Of a stretch of 5,912 nt of DNA, positions 1 through 5,912 are shown in pieces. Both the position numbers and the translations under genes were made by a program. The notes under the pieces are model-generated. The model saw nothing but the letters and a program-made list of their open reading frames with translations, had not been told where the DNA came from and searched no databases. Origin of the DNA: Rhodococcus sp. IITR03 (lineage in GTDB: Bacteria; Actinomycetota; Actinomycetes; Mycobacteriales; Mycobacteriaceae); the NCBI GenBank assembly GCA_001017865.1, contig LATQ01000001.1, positions 506,027-511,938 of the forward strand, read 5' to 3'. The first letter of the stretch is position 1. The number at the start of each line of letters is the position of its first letter.

Positions 1-479
1 GCTGCCGCGGTCGAGTGCGTGGAATGGCGGTGGCGGCGGCGTGCAGCCGGAACCGGCGGTCGGGCGCGCGGACCACTGCCCCACCGGCAGGTCGAAGATA
101 ACGGCACCGGGGACGATCGGGACGACCGCGCCGGGCGCGCCCATCGGAATCCCCTTGCCGTTCATCTCGAGATAACGCATCACGCCGTCGGCGGCGGCCA
201 GCCCGTACGCACTGCCACCGGTGAGGAGTACCGCGTCGACGCGCTGCACGGAGTGGCTCGGATCGAGCAGGTCGGTCTCCCGGGTGCCCGGTCCCCCGCC
301 GCGCACGTCCACCGAGGCGACGGCGGACGGGTCGGCGAGCACGACGGTGCATCCCGTGGCGGCGCCGTACCGGGAATGTCGGGGGTGCCGACGGTGACCT
401 CGGGGTCGAGGCGCTGCCAGTGGCCGACACTCAGACCCGTCACGTCGAGCAGCGAATCGGTCGGTCCCGGCACGATCAC
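1..479 (-). CDS. P1-family (DmpA-like) peptidase, N-terminal part, frameshifted, cut by window edge
   Basis: The product resembles the DmpA/P1 family of Ntn-fold peptidases (Rv1333-type). These precursors self-cleave before an internal Ser or Thr to make two subunits; that residue lies beyond the window, so activity cannot be judged. The start is GTG at 479, overlapping the upstream TGA (GTGA). Visible motifs are LLDVTGLSVGHWQRLDP (about residues 10–26), TGCTVVLADPSAVASVDVRG, GPGTRETDLLDP (64–74), LLTGGSAYGLAAADGVMRYL (85–104) and VPIVPGAVIFDLPVGQWSAR (120–139), all typical of the family's first half. One base is missing near 370–374: inserting a G gives PGYGAATGC and joins the two frames. 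Past RPTA (about position 55 downward) the frame becomes ambiguous, and LDRGS at the edge suggests two further compensating indels around 22–56. The family is clear; the substrate is unknown. It is last of three genes behind clpS. Confidence 0.85.
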
Positions 480-1053
480 GGCTGCAGCGCCTGGACGAGG
501 GAGTCCTGCATCCACGTCAGCCAGTGGTAGACGTCGAGATGCGGGGCACGCGGATCGTCGTCGTCGAGGACGTCGGGGGTGTCGGCGTCGATGCTGAGGG
601 TGGTGCCGAGCGCGAGTCGCACGTCGTTGAGTCCGTACAGCCAGGCTTCGGCCTGTTCGGGATTTAGCACCACCTTGCCGCCGCCTTCGGGCACGGTGCG
701 CAGGATGACCGCGCCGGCGGCGAGCTTGGCGTCGATGATGCTCGGTTCGTGCAGGCTGCGCATCGCACCGTTGAGGTCGGCGGCGTCGTCGTCGACATCG
801 GCGACGGCATCGGCGTCCGGGCGGTGGAAATCGGGCAGGAGGCGGCGCAGCGCCGGGATCTCGGGCGGGGTGGCGTTACCGGTGCGCAGACCCGTCAGCG
901 CGCGAGGTCGTCCTGCGGGGCCTGTCCGGCGCGTTCCTCGAGCATGCCCAGCACGGAGGACACGAGCGACCGCAGCACCGACGCTTCGTGGGCGTCCATC
1001 TCCGACCGGAGCTTGGGGCCGCTGAGCGAGTTCTTCCTGGTCCACTGCCGCAC
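476..1053 (-). CDS. DUF2017 family protein, one frameshift
   Basis: This is an actinobacterial DUF2017 protein (Rv1332-type) of unknown biochemical function, usually found directly after clpS. The repaired protein is about 192 residues, a normal length for the family. I chose the GTG at 1053 because AGGAGG at 1070–1065 lies 11 nt upstream and the protein then begins VRQWTRKNSLSGPKLRS like its relatives. An ATG at 1080 overlapping the clpS stop (ATGA) is the alternative and has no clear ribosome binding site. Recognisable stretches are LRRLLPDFHRPDAD, LNGAMRSLHEPSIIDAKLA, NDVRLALGTTLSIDAD and HLDVYHWLTWMQDSLVQAL at the C-terminus. The frame breaks at about 899–904: DDLA runs into a stop at 895, while the shifted frame continues ALTGLRTG. 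One missing base explains it. Its TGA overlaps the peptidase GTG, so the two are probably translationally coupled. It has no signal peptide or membrane segment. Confidence 0.87.
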
Positions 1054-1076
1054 GTCGGTCGGGCCCTCCTGTGGGA

Positions 1077-1433
1077 TCATTCGTCGCGCTGCATCGTCGC
1101 CCACAGTCCGGCGGCGTGCAGACGCTGCACGTCGTGTTCCATCTTGTCACGCGAACCGCTCGACACGACGGCCTTGCCCTCGTTGTGGACCTTGAGCATG
1201 AGCTCGGTGGCCTTGGCCTTGCTGTACCCGAACAGCTTCTGGAAGATGAACGTCACGTAGTGCATGAGGTTGACGGGGTCGTCCCAGACCACGGTCACCC
1301 ATGGCCTGTCGACCGCTTCGATCTCCTCGACGATTTCGGCTTCGGCGGGAACGGCCTGTCCTGCCATGACCGGAACGGCCTGGCCGGCCGTCGAGCGGAC
1401 GTCGAGCGGAGTGGTCGTACTACACGGCGCCAT
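1077..1433 (-). CDS. clpS: ClpS, adaptor of the Clp protease
   Basis: ClpS is a small cytosolic adaptor that binds proteins carrying destabilising N-terminal residues and hands them to the ClpC/ClpA unfoldase of the Clp protease. The intact reading frame encodes 118 residues. The ClpS core starts at about residue 43 with [20 protein letters not shown], followed by [20 protein letters not shown] and [20 protein letters not shown], and ends [14 protein letters not shown]. The acidic pair D51/D52, M57 and H83 fall where ClpS proteins form the N-degron pocket. The first 42 residues are a low-complexity Ala/Glu/Val tail, longer than in the mycobacterial protein. A second start at M23 (ATG 1367) is possible, but the ATG at 1433 lies 6 nt after a TACCCT hexamer, which favours it as a leaderless start. 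It heads the clpS–DUF2017–peptidase cluster and diverges from pncB. It is the one gene here with no sign of an indel. Confidence 0.95.
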   Translation of the reverse strand: MAPCSTTTPLDVRSTAGQAVPVMAGQAVPAEAEIVEEIEAVDRPWVTVVWDDPVNLMHYVTFIFQKLFGYSKAKATELMLKVHNEGKAVVSSGSRDKMEHDVQRLHAAGLWATMQRDE

Positions 1434-1439
1434 GTTCCC

Positions 1440-1468
1440 AGGGTACGACTTCGGAGCACCGCGAAAAA
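1440..1468 (-). promoter_or_regulatory. Predicted clpS promoter (leaderless)
   Basis: On the minus strand TACCCT (1445–1440) fits the actinobacterial -10 consensus TANNNT. It is followed by exactly 6 nt (GGGAAC) and then the clpS ATG at 1433, so transcription would begin at or next to the start codon. A T-rich hexamer, TTTTTC (1468–1463), lies 17 nt upstream of the -10 but matches TTGACA poorly. No good Shine–Dalgarno sequence precedes the ATG. This is predicted from sequence only. Confidence 0.5.
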
Positions 1469-1471
1469 CCC

Positions 1472-1482
1472 GCCTCGGAGGC
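1472..1482. repeat. Short perfect inverted repeat in the clpS/pncB intergenic region
   Basis: GCCTC-G-GAGGC is a perfect 5-bp inverted repeat around one base. It lies between the two divergent promoters, 8 bp upstream of the pncB -10. It could be a small operator for pncB, but such a short GC-rich palindrome is expected fairly often by chance. I do not recognise it as a known NAD-regulator site. Confidence 0.25.
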
Positions 1483-1490
1483 CGTGGCTC

Positions 1491-1502
1491 TACAGTGATC
1501 GG
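1491..1502 (+). promoter_or_regulatory. Predicted pncB -10 box (leaderless)
   Basis: TACAGT at 1491–1496 matches TANNNT and is followed by 6 nt (GATCGG), then the pncB GTG at 1503. The spacing is identical to that of clpS on the other strand. No convincing -35 hexamer is seen 16–19 nt upstream, and no Shine–Dalgarno sequence precedes the GTG. Both points suit a leaderless transcript. Confidence 0.5.
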
Positions 1503-2826
1503 GTGCCCGAAGCCATTCACCCTGCCGGTCGTCCCGGCACCGCACTGTTCACGGACATGTACGAGTTGACCATGCTCGAGGCTGCCCTGGCGGACGGCAC
1601 GGGCGACCGCCCGTGCGTCTTCGAGGTCTTCGCCCGGCGTCTTCCCCCGGGCCGGCGGTACGGCGTCGTCGCGGGCACCGCACGGTTGATCGAGGACTCG
1701 CATCGTTCCGGTTCGACGAGGCCGAACTCGGACTCGCAGCCGGTTTCCTCACTCCGCGCACCGTCGAGTGGCTGCGCGACTTCCGGTTCTCCGGCGACAT
1801 CGACGGCTACCGCGAGGGCGACTTCTTCTTCCCGGGTTCGCCGATCCTGTCGGTGAGCGGCACCTTCGCCGAGTGCGTGCTGCTCGAGACGCTGACCCTG
1901 TCCATCTTCAACCACGACAGTGCGATCGCCTCGGCCGCGGCGCGCATGGTGAGTGTGGCCGACGGCCGCGCGCTCATCGAGATGGGTTCGCGGCGCACCC
2001 ACGAGGAAGCGGCGGTCGCCGCGGCGCGCGCCGCCTATCTCGCGGGCTTCGACTCGACGTCCAATCTGCAGGCCGCGCAACGGTACGGCATCCCCGCGGC
2101 GGGTACCGCCGCGCACGCGTTCACCCTGCTGCACACCACGACGGCCGGCCGCGACGAGGCGTCCGCCTTCCGCAGCCAGGTCGAGAGCCTCGGCGTGGGC
2201 ACGACCCTACTGGTGGACACCTACGACATCACCGACGGCGTGAACACGGCGATCGCAGTGGCCGGCCCCGAACTCGGTGGCGTGCGGATCGATTCGGGCG
2301 ATCTCGGTGTGCTCGCACGCCAGGTGCGCGAACAGCTCGACGGACTCGGCGCGACCCGCACGAAGATCGTGATGTCCGGTGATCTCGACGAGTACGGGAT
2401 CGCGGGTCTGCGGGCCGAGCCGGTCGACGCCTACGGTGTCGGCACGTCGCTGGTCACCGGGTCGGGGGCTCCGACGGCGGGGATGGTCTTCAAACTCGTG
2501 GAGGTGGACGGCATCGCGGTCGAGAAGCGCAGTGCGGCGAAGGAGTCCCGCGGGGGCGCCAAGCGGGCCGTCCGGTACGCGCGGAGGACGGGCACGCTCG
2601 TCGAGGAGGTCGTGTACCCGGCCCGCGCCGAGCAGGTTCCGCCGGGCGAGGGTTCGCAGGTCCACGAACTGATGATCCCGCTGGTCCGTGGTGGCGAGGC
2701 GGTCGGCGATCTGCCTACCCTGGAAGAGAGCCGGGAGTATCTCCGGCAGGGCATGGTGCGTCTGCCGTGGGAGGGCCTGACGCTCTCGGCCGGGGATCCC
2801 GCCATCCCCACCCGCTTCGTCCGTGA
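1503..2826 (+). CDS. pncB: Nicotinate phosphoribosyltransferase, frameshifted
   Basis: PncB converts nicotinate and PRPP to nicotinate mononucleotide, with ATP hydrolysis, in the cytosolic Preiss–Handler NAD salvage pathway. The repaired protein is about 441 residues, normal for the family and closest to mycobacterial PncB1. Motifs in order: [16 protein letters not shown] (14–29), [20 protein letters not shown] (40–59), [17 protein letters not shown] (134–150), [19 protein letters not shown] (160–178), GTAAHAF with H205 at the position of the phosphorylated active-site His, DTYDITDGV (239–247), [12 protein letters not shown] (261–272), VMSGDLDEY (290–298) and [20 protein letters not shown] (311–330). 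Two one-base losses break it. At 1697, GAGGACTCG should read GAGGACCTCG, joining RLIED to LASFRF. At about 2821, GTCCGTGA should read GTCCCGTGA, giving IPTRFVP and a stop overlapping the pncA GTG. As written, the second frame runs on to 2956, an artefact. The GTG start is set by the family N-terminus and the -10 box. Confidence 0.93.
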
Positions 2827-3455
2827 GGGTGAGTGCCACGCGCGCATTGCTGGTGGTCGACGTCCAGAACGACTTCTGCGAGGGCGGTTCGCTCGCCGTG
2901 GAGGGCGGCTCGCGGGTGGCGTCCGACATCACACGGTTCCTGCAGGCGCGCGGTGACGACTACGTACACATCGTCGCGACCCGCGACCATCACGTCGATC
3001 CCGGGGACCATTTCTCTCCCGAACCCGATTTCGTCGACTCGTGGCCGCCGCACTGCCGGGCCGGGACGCCGGGTGCGGACTTCCATCCGGAGCTGAGCAC
3101 GGACCGGTTCGAGGCCGTCTTCTCGAAGGGGGCCGACGACGCGGCCTATTCGGGCTTCGAGGGAATCGACGACGAGGGCACGCCGCTGGTGTCGTGGTTG
3201 CGCGACCGCGGCGTGACGGATGTCGACATCGTCGGGATCGCCACCGACCACTGCGTGCGGGCCACCGCGCTCGACGCGGTAGAGGAGGGTTTCGGCGCTC
3301 GGGTGCTGCTGCCCTACACCGCGGGGGTGTCGGAGACGACGATCCGCCCCGCCCTCGAGCGGATGCGTGAGGCCGGTGTCGAGCTGGTCATTGACCTTCC
3401 CGGCGACACCGATATCACCGAAGTCACAGGTAGTGGGGTCGCAGACCGAAGGTGA
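2823..3455 (+). CDS. pncA: Nicotinamidase (isochorismatase superfamily)
   Basis: PncA hydrolyses nicotinamide to nicotinate plus ammonia, supplying PncB encoded just upstream. In M. tuberculosis this enzyme also activates the drug pyrazinamide. The sequence follows mycobacterial PncA closely: LLVVDVQNDFCEGGSLAVEGG (9–29), RDHHVDPGDHFSPEPDF (54–70), SWPPHCRAGTPGADFHP (73–89), FSKGADDAAYSGFEG (100–114) and VGIATDHCVRATALDAV (137–153). The catalytic triad D13, K102, C144 and metal ligands D55, H57, H63, H77 are all present. It starts at GTG 2823, overlapping the repaired pncB stop as GTGA; GTG 2829 is an alternative. As written it has 210 residues, some 20 more than the mycobacterial enzyme. The tail after VELVI (from about 3390) uses A/T third positions in 9 of 21 codons, against 2 of the 30 codons before it. 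A single lost base near 3390–3392 would end the protein at TGA 3392–3394. Confidence 0.95.
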   Translation: MRVSATRALLVVDVQNDFCEGGSLAVEGGSRVASDITRFLQARGDDYVHIVATRDHHVDPGDHFSPEPDFVDSWPPHCRAGTPGADFHPELSTDRFEAVFSKGADDAAYSGFEGIDDEGTPLVSWLRDRGVTDVDIVGIATDHCVRATALDAVEEGFGARVLLPYTAGVSETTIRPALERMREAGVELVIDLPGDTDITEVTGSGVADRR

Positions 3456-3468
3456 CGGTGGGGACCGA

Positions 3469-3480
3469 TACCCTGTGCCG
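3469..3480 (+). promoter_or_regulatory. Predicted dinG -10 box (leaderless)
   Basis: TACCCT at 3469–3474 is the same hexamer as in the clpS promoter. It lies 6 nt (GTGCCG) before the GTG at 3481, the spacing seen at clpS and pncB. There is no convincing -35. It sits just after the annotated pncA stop and would be a dinG-specific promoter inside the pncB–pncA–dinG run. No LexA-type palindrome (GAAC…GTTC) is visible upstream, so SOS control is not supported here. Confidence 0.45.
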
Positions 3481-5505
3481 GTGCCGGATCTCCCCGAAGT
3501 CCCAGAATTGCTGCGAACCGCGGTGCACGCGCTGGGCGGTAAGGAGCGGCGCAACCAGCTGACGATGGCCTCGGCCGTCGCGCACAGCATCGACACCGGC
3601 GAACACCTCGCCGTGCAAGCCGGCACGGGTACCGGCAAGTCTTTGGCCTATCTCGTGCCGAGCATCCGGTACGCGGTGAAGACGGGCCGCACCGTGGTGG
3701 TCTCCACCGCGACCATCGCGTTGCAGCGGCAGCTCGTCGAGCGCGACCTGCCGCGACTCGCCGACGCCCTCACCGGTTCGCTCGGCCGGCGCCCGCGCTT
3801 CGCGATCCTCAAGGGTCGCGGAAACTACCTGTGCCTGAACAAGATTCATACCGGACTCGCCGAGGAGACGCCCGACGCCGAACTGTTCGACGCCTTCGCC
3901 CTCTCGCGCATCGGCCGCGAGGTGCGGCGGGTGACGGAGTGGTCGTCCACCACCGAGACCGGCGACCGCGACGACCTGTCCCCCGGTGTCTCCGATCAGG
4001 CGTGGCGTCAGCTCTCCGTCACCGCGCGCGAGTGCCTCGGCAAGTCGCGGTGCCCGGTGGGGGAAGATTGCTTCGCCGAGATCGCGCGCGCCGAGGCCGC
4101 GCAGGTCGACGTGGTCGTCACCAACCATGCACTGCTCGCGATCGATGCGATCACCGGCATCTCGATCCTGCCCGAGCACGATGTCGTGGTCGTCGACGAG
4201 GCGCACGAACTCGTCGATCGGATCACGAACGTCGCCACGGCCGAGTTGTCGCCGGGCACGGTGTCGGCGGCCGCGCGGCGCTGCGTCAAGCTCGTCGAGG
4301 ACGAGGAGATCGACCGGCTCGACGGTGCCGCCGAGAACTGGGAGTCGTTCCTCGAAGAACTGCCGGCGGGTCGCTGGGACGAACTGCCCGAGGGCGCCGC
4401 GGCCGCGTTGGCCTCGATCCGCGACGCCGCCTGGGCCGTGCACACGGCGATCGGACCGGCCAAGCCCGGCACCGATCCCGAAGTCGCCGCGGCCGCAGTC
4501 AGGCGCTGGCGGAGATCGACGAGGTGCACGACTGTGCGGTCCGGGTGCTCACGACCTTCGAACAGCGCGATCCGTCGCAGCGCCCCGACGTCGTGTGGCT
4601 CGCCGCCGACGAGTTCCGCGGCAACGTGCGCCGCACCGTGCGGGTCGCGCCGCTGTCGGTCGGCGGATTGTTGCGCAGCCGGTTGTTCGGTGAATCCACG
4701 GTCGTCCTCACCTCCGCGACCCTCACGGTCGGCGGGTCGTTCGACGGCCTCGCGGTCAACTGGGGTCTGCCACCGCAGTCACCCGCCCGCAGCGACACCA
4801 CCTCCGCTTCGGGTGCCGAACCGCCTTCCGACAAGGGCGATCTCGCGTGGAACGGGATCGATGTCGGGTCACCCTTCGATCACGCGAAGGCGGGCATCCT
4901 CTACATCGCGAAGCATCTGACGCCACCCGGTCGCGACGGTCTGCCGCCCTCGCACCTCGACGAGATCGCCGAACTCGTCACCGCCGCCGAGGGGCGCACG
5001 CTCGGGTTGTTCTCCTCGATGCGCGCCGCGAAGGCCGCCACCGAGGCGCTGCGCGAGCGTCTCGACACGCCGATCCTGTGCCAGGGTGACGACGCGACCG
5101 GCGCGCTGGTCGAGAAGTTCGCGGCCGACGAGGCGACGAGCCTGTTCGGCACCCTGTCGCTGTGGCAGGCGTCGACGTTCCGGGCCCGTCGCTGTCGCTG
5201 GTGATCATCGACCGGATTCCGTTCCCCCGCCCCGATGATCCGCTGCTGGTCGCCCGGCAGCGCGCTGTGGAGGCACGCGGCGGCAACGGGTTCATGGCGG
5301 TCGCCGCCAACCACGCCGCCTGCTGTTGGCGCAGGGTGTCGGGCGTCTGCTGCGCAGCACCGACGACCGGGGTGTGGTGGCGGTGCTCGACTCGCGTCTG
5401 GCGACCGCGCGGTACGGCGGTTATCTGCGTGCGTCGCTGCCGCCGTTCTGGGAGACGGCCGATCCGGCGGTGGTCCGCCGGGCACTCACGCGTCTGCGCG
5501 GCTGA
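3481..5505 (+). CDS. dinG: DinG-family ATP-dependent DNA helicase, three frameshifts
   Basis: DinG is a superfamily 2, XPD-like 5'-3' DNA helicase with an iron-sulfur cluster, acting on R-loops, forks and structured DNA. The repaired length is about 675 residues, usual for actinobacterial DinG. Helicase domain 1 shows Walker A AGTGTGKS (47–54), STATIALQRQL (75–85), four cluster cysteines C118, C185, C191 and C197, VVVTNHALLAID and Walker B DEAH (239–242). Domain 2 shows VVLTSATLTVGGSF, LGLFSSMRAAKAATEAL, CQGDDATGALVEKF, LSLWQGVDVPGPSLSLVIID, RIPFPRPDDPLL and QGVGRLLRS. Three one-base losses interrupt it: 4493–4494 (GGCCGC should be GGCCCGC, giving AARSQALAEIDE), 5168–5169 (CAGGCG should be CAGGGCG, giving WQGVDVPG) and 5319–5320 (GCCTG should be GCCCTG, giving HAALLLAQGVG). 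All helicase motifs return intact after repair, so a working gene is likely. I chose GTG 3481 by the -10 spacing; GTG 3475 is the in-frame alternative. Confidence 0.93.
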
Positions 5506-5507
5506 GT

Positions 5508-5542
5508 ACCCGGCGGGTCCGGTCTCCTACGGGAGCGCGACC
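5508..5542. terminator. Possible hairpins between convergent dinG and glgP
   Basis: Only 21 bp separate the two stop codons. ACCCG-G-CGGGT (5508–5518) is a small inverted repeat. Next to it CTCC-TACG-GGAG (5524–5535) would form a 4-bp stem capped by a UACG tetraloop in the dinG transcript, with GGT/ACC (5521–5523, 5540–5542) able to extend it past a bulge. No U-tract follows. These may act as a weak bidirectional terminator, but the second overlaps the end of glgP. Confidence 0.25.
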
Positions 5543-5912
5543 ATCCCGAGTTCCGCGGGTGAGGCGAGCAGGCCGTGCTTGGGCAGCACCCGCACCGTGT
5601 AACCGACGGCGCCGGCGAGCGGCAGCGGCACCGTCGCGGTGAACTCCTCCCCCAACGTCGGTGCCGATGTGTTCCATCGGCACGGTGACGGGGTCGCCGA
5701 TCGTGTCGTCGGAGCTCACCCGCCCGACCACGGCCTGCACCTCGACATCTTCCGGAGTCAGGTCGCCGAGCTGGACGTGCGCGGTCAGCCCCAGCGGCAG
5801 GCCGATCTGCGGCACGTCCGGAATCGCGTCGAATCGACCTGCGCGACACGCACTCCCGGCCACGCCGCCTCGATGCGTGCCGGTAATCGGCCAGCGCCCG
5901 TGCACCCGCGGG
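5527..5912 (-). CDS. glgP: Alpha-glucan phosphorylase, C-terminal end, three indels, cut by window edge
   Basis: The visible piece is the last 130 or so residues of a protein of more than 800. The family (actinobacterial GlgP, Rv1328-type) uses pyridoxal phosphate to release glucose-1-phosphate from glycogen-like glucans. The catalytic and cofactor regions lie outside the window, so the call rests on the C-terminal domain and on position. Stitched together, the reading is ARALADYRARIEAAWPGVRV, then AQVDSDAIPDVPQIGLPLGL, TAHVQLGDLTPEDVEVQAVV, EEFTATVPLPLAGAVGYTVR and VLPKHGLLASPAELGMVALP, ending at TAG 5529–5527. Three indels are needed: a lost base at 5879–5881 (CC should be CCC), a lost base near 5830–5833, and one extra base in the C-run 5649–5653, the only insertion in the window. 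It converges on dinG, the same arrangement as in M. tuberculosis. Confidence 0.8.

Noticed and set aside
19..1195. Plus-strand frames across the clpS/DUF2017/peptidase region
   Set aside because: They are Arg/Ala/Ser-rich shadows; the minus-strand products are the conserved ones.
3391..3418. TTGACC (3391–3396) as a -35 with a -10 near 3413
   Set aside because: The hexamer 16 nt downstream (TATCAC) does not fit TANNNT, and TACCCT at 3469 fits the dinG start much better.
3395..3480. LexA/SOS box upstream of dinG
   Set aside because: I looked for a TCGAAC-N4-GTTCGA-like palindrome as used in actinobacteria and found none.
2207..3638. Long minus-strand frames opposite pncB and pncA (2207–2932 and 2715–3638)
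   Set aside because: Both are low-complexity with no family resemblance and oppose conserved enzymes on the plus strand.
3424..4443. A 339-residue open frame on the minus strand opposite dinG
   Set aside because: It is the antisense shadow of a high-GC gene: Arg/Gly/Ala-rich, with no recognisable motif, while the plus strand carries clear helicase motifs.
1690..5320. Programmed ribosomal frameshifting in pncB or dinG
   Set aside because: Shifts occur in nearly every gene, at unrelated sites without slippery heptamers. Sequencing error explains them more simply.
1..5912. Defence system, mobile element, CRISPR array, tRNA or other novel locus
   Set aside because: All seven genes belong to known core families in an order matching M. 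tuberculosis; no repeats, transposase motifs or RNA genes were seen.

Overview
The window is very GC-rich and GTG starts are common. Its gene content and order match the M. tuberculosis Rv1328–Rv1333 neighbourhood as I remember it: glgP, dinG, pncB1, clpS, a DUF2017 gene and a P1-family peptidase. I infer a mycolic-acid actinobacterium, most likely Rhodococcus or a close relative. The protein sequences resemble their mycobacterial counterparts but are not identical.

Layout. Minus strand, 1433 down to 1: clpS, a DUF2017 gene and the N-terminal part of a P1/DmpA-like peptidase. These are tightly packed, with a 23-nt gap and then a 4-nt GTGA overlap, and probably form one operon. A 69-bp divergent intergenic region (1434–1502) separates it from the plus-strand group. 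Plus strand, 1503–5505: pncB (nicotinate phosphoribosyltransferase), pncA (nicotinamidase) and dinG (Fe-S DNA helicase). At the right edge, on the minus strand and convergent with dinG, lies the C-terminal end of glgP (alpha-glucan phosphorylase).

How the genes work together. PncA deamidates nicotinamide to nicotinate and PncB converts nicotinate to NaMN, so the pair is the entry to Preiss–Handler NAD salvage. ClpS delivers N-degron substrates to the Clp protease. DinG unwinds DNA. GlgP degrades glycogen-type glucans. The NAD pair is functionally linked; the other neighbours look like conserved synteny rather than one pathway.

Sequence quality. Every gene except clpS and possibly pncA is broken by single-base frameshifts, nearly all one-base losses and often in short C or G runs. 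The alternate frame continues the same conserved protein each time. I read these as assembly or sequencing errors, not pseudogenes, and give coordinates for the repaired genes.

Three starts (clpS, pncB, dinG) sit exactly 6 nt after a TANNNT hexamer, which suggests leaderless transcription. I found no RNA gene, mobile element, CRISPR array or evidence of an undescribed system; this is conserved core chromosome in a rough assembly.
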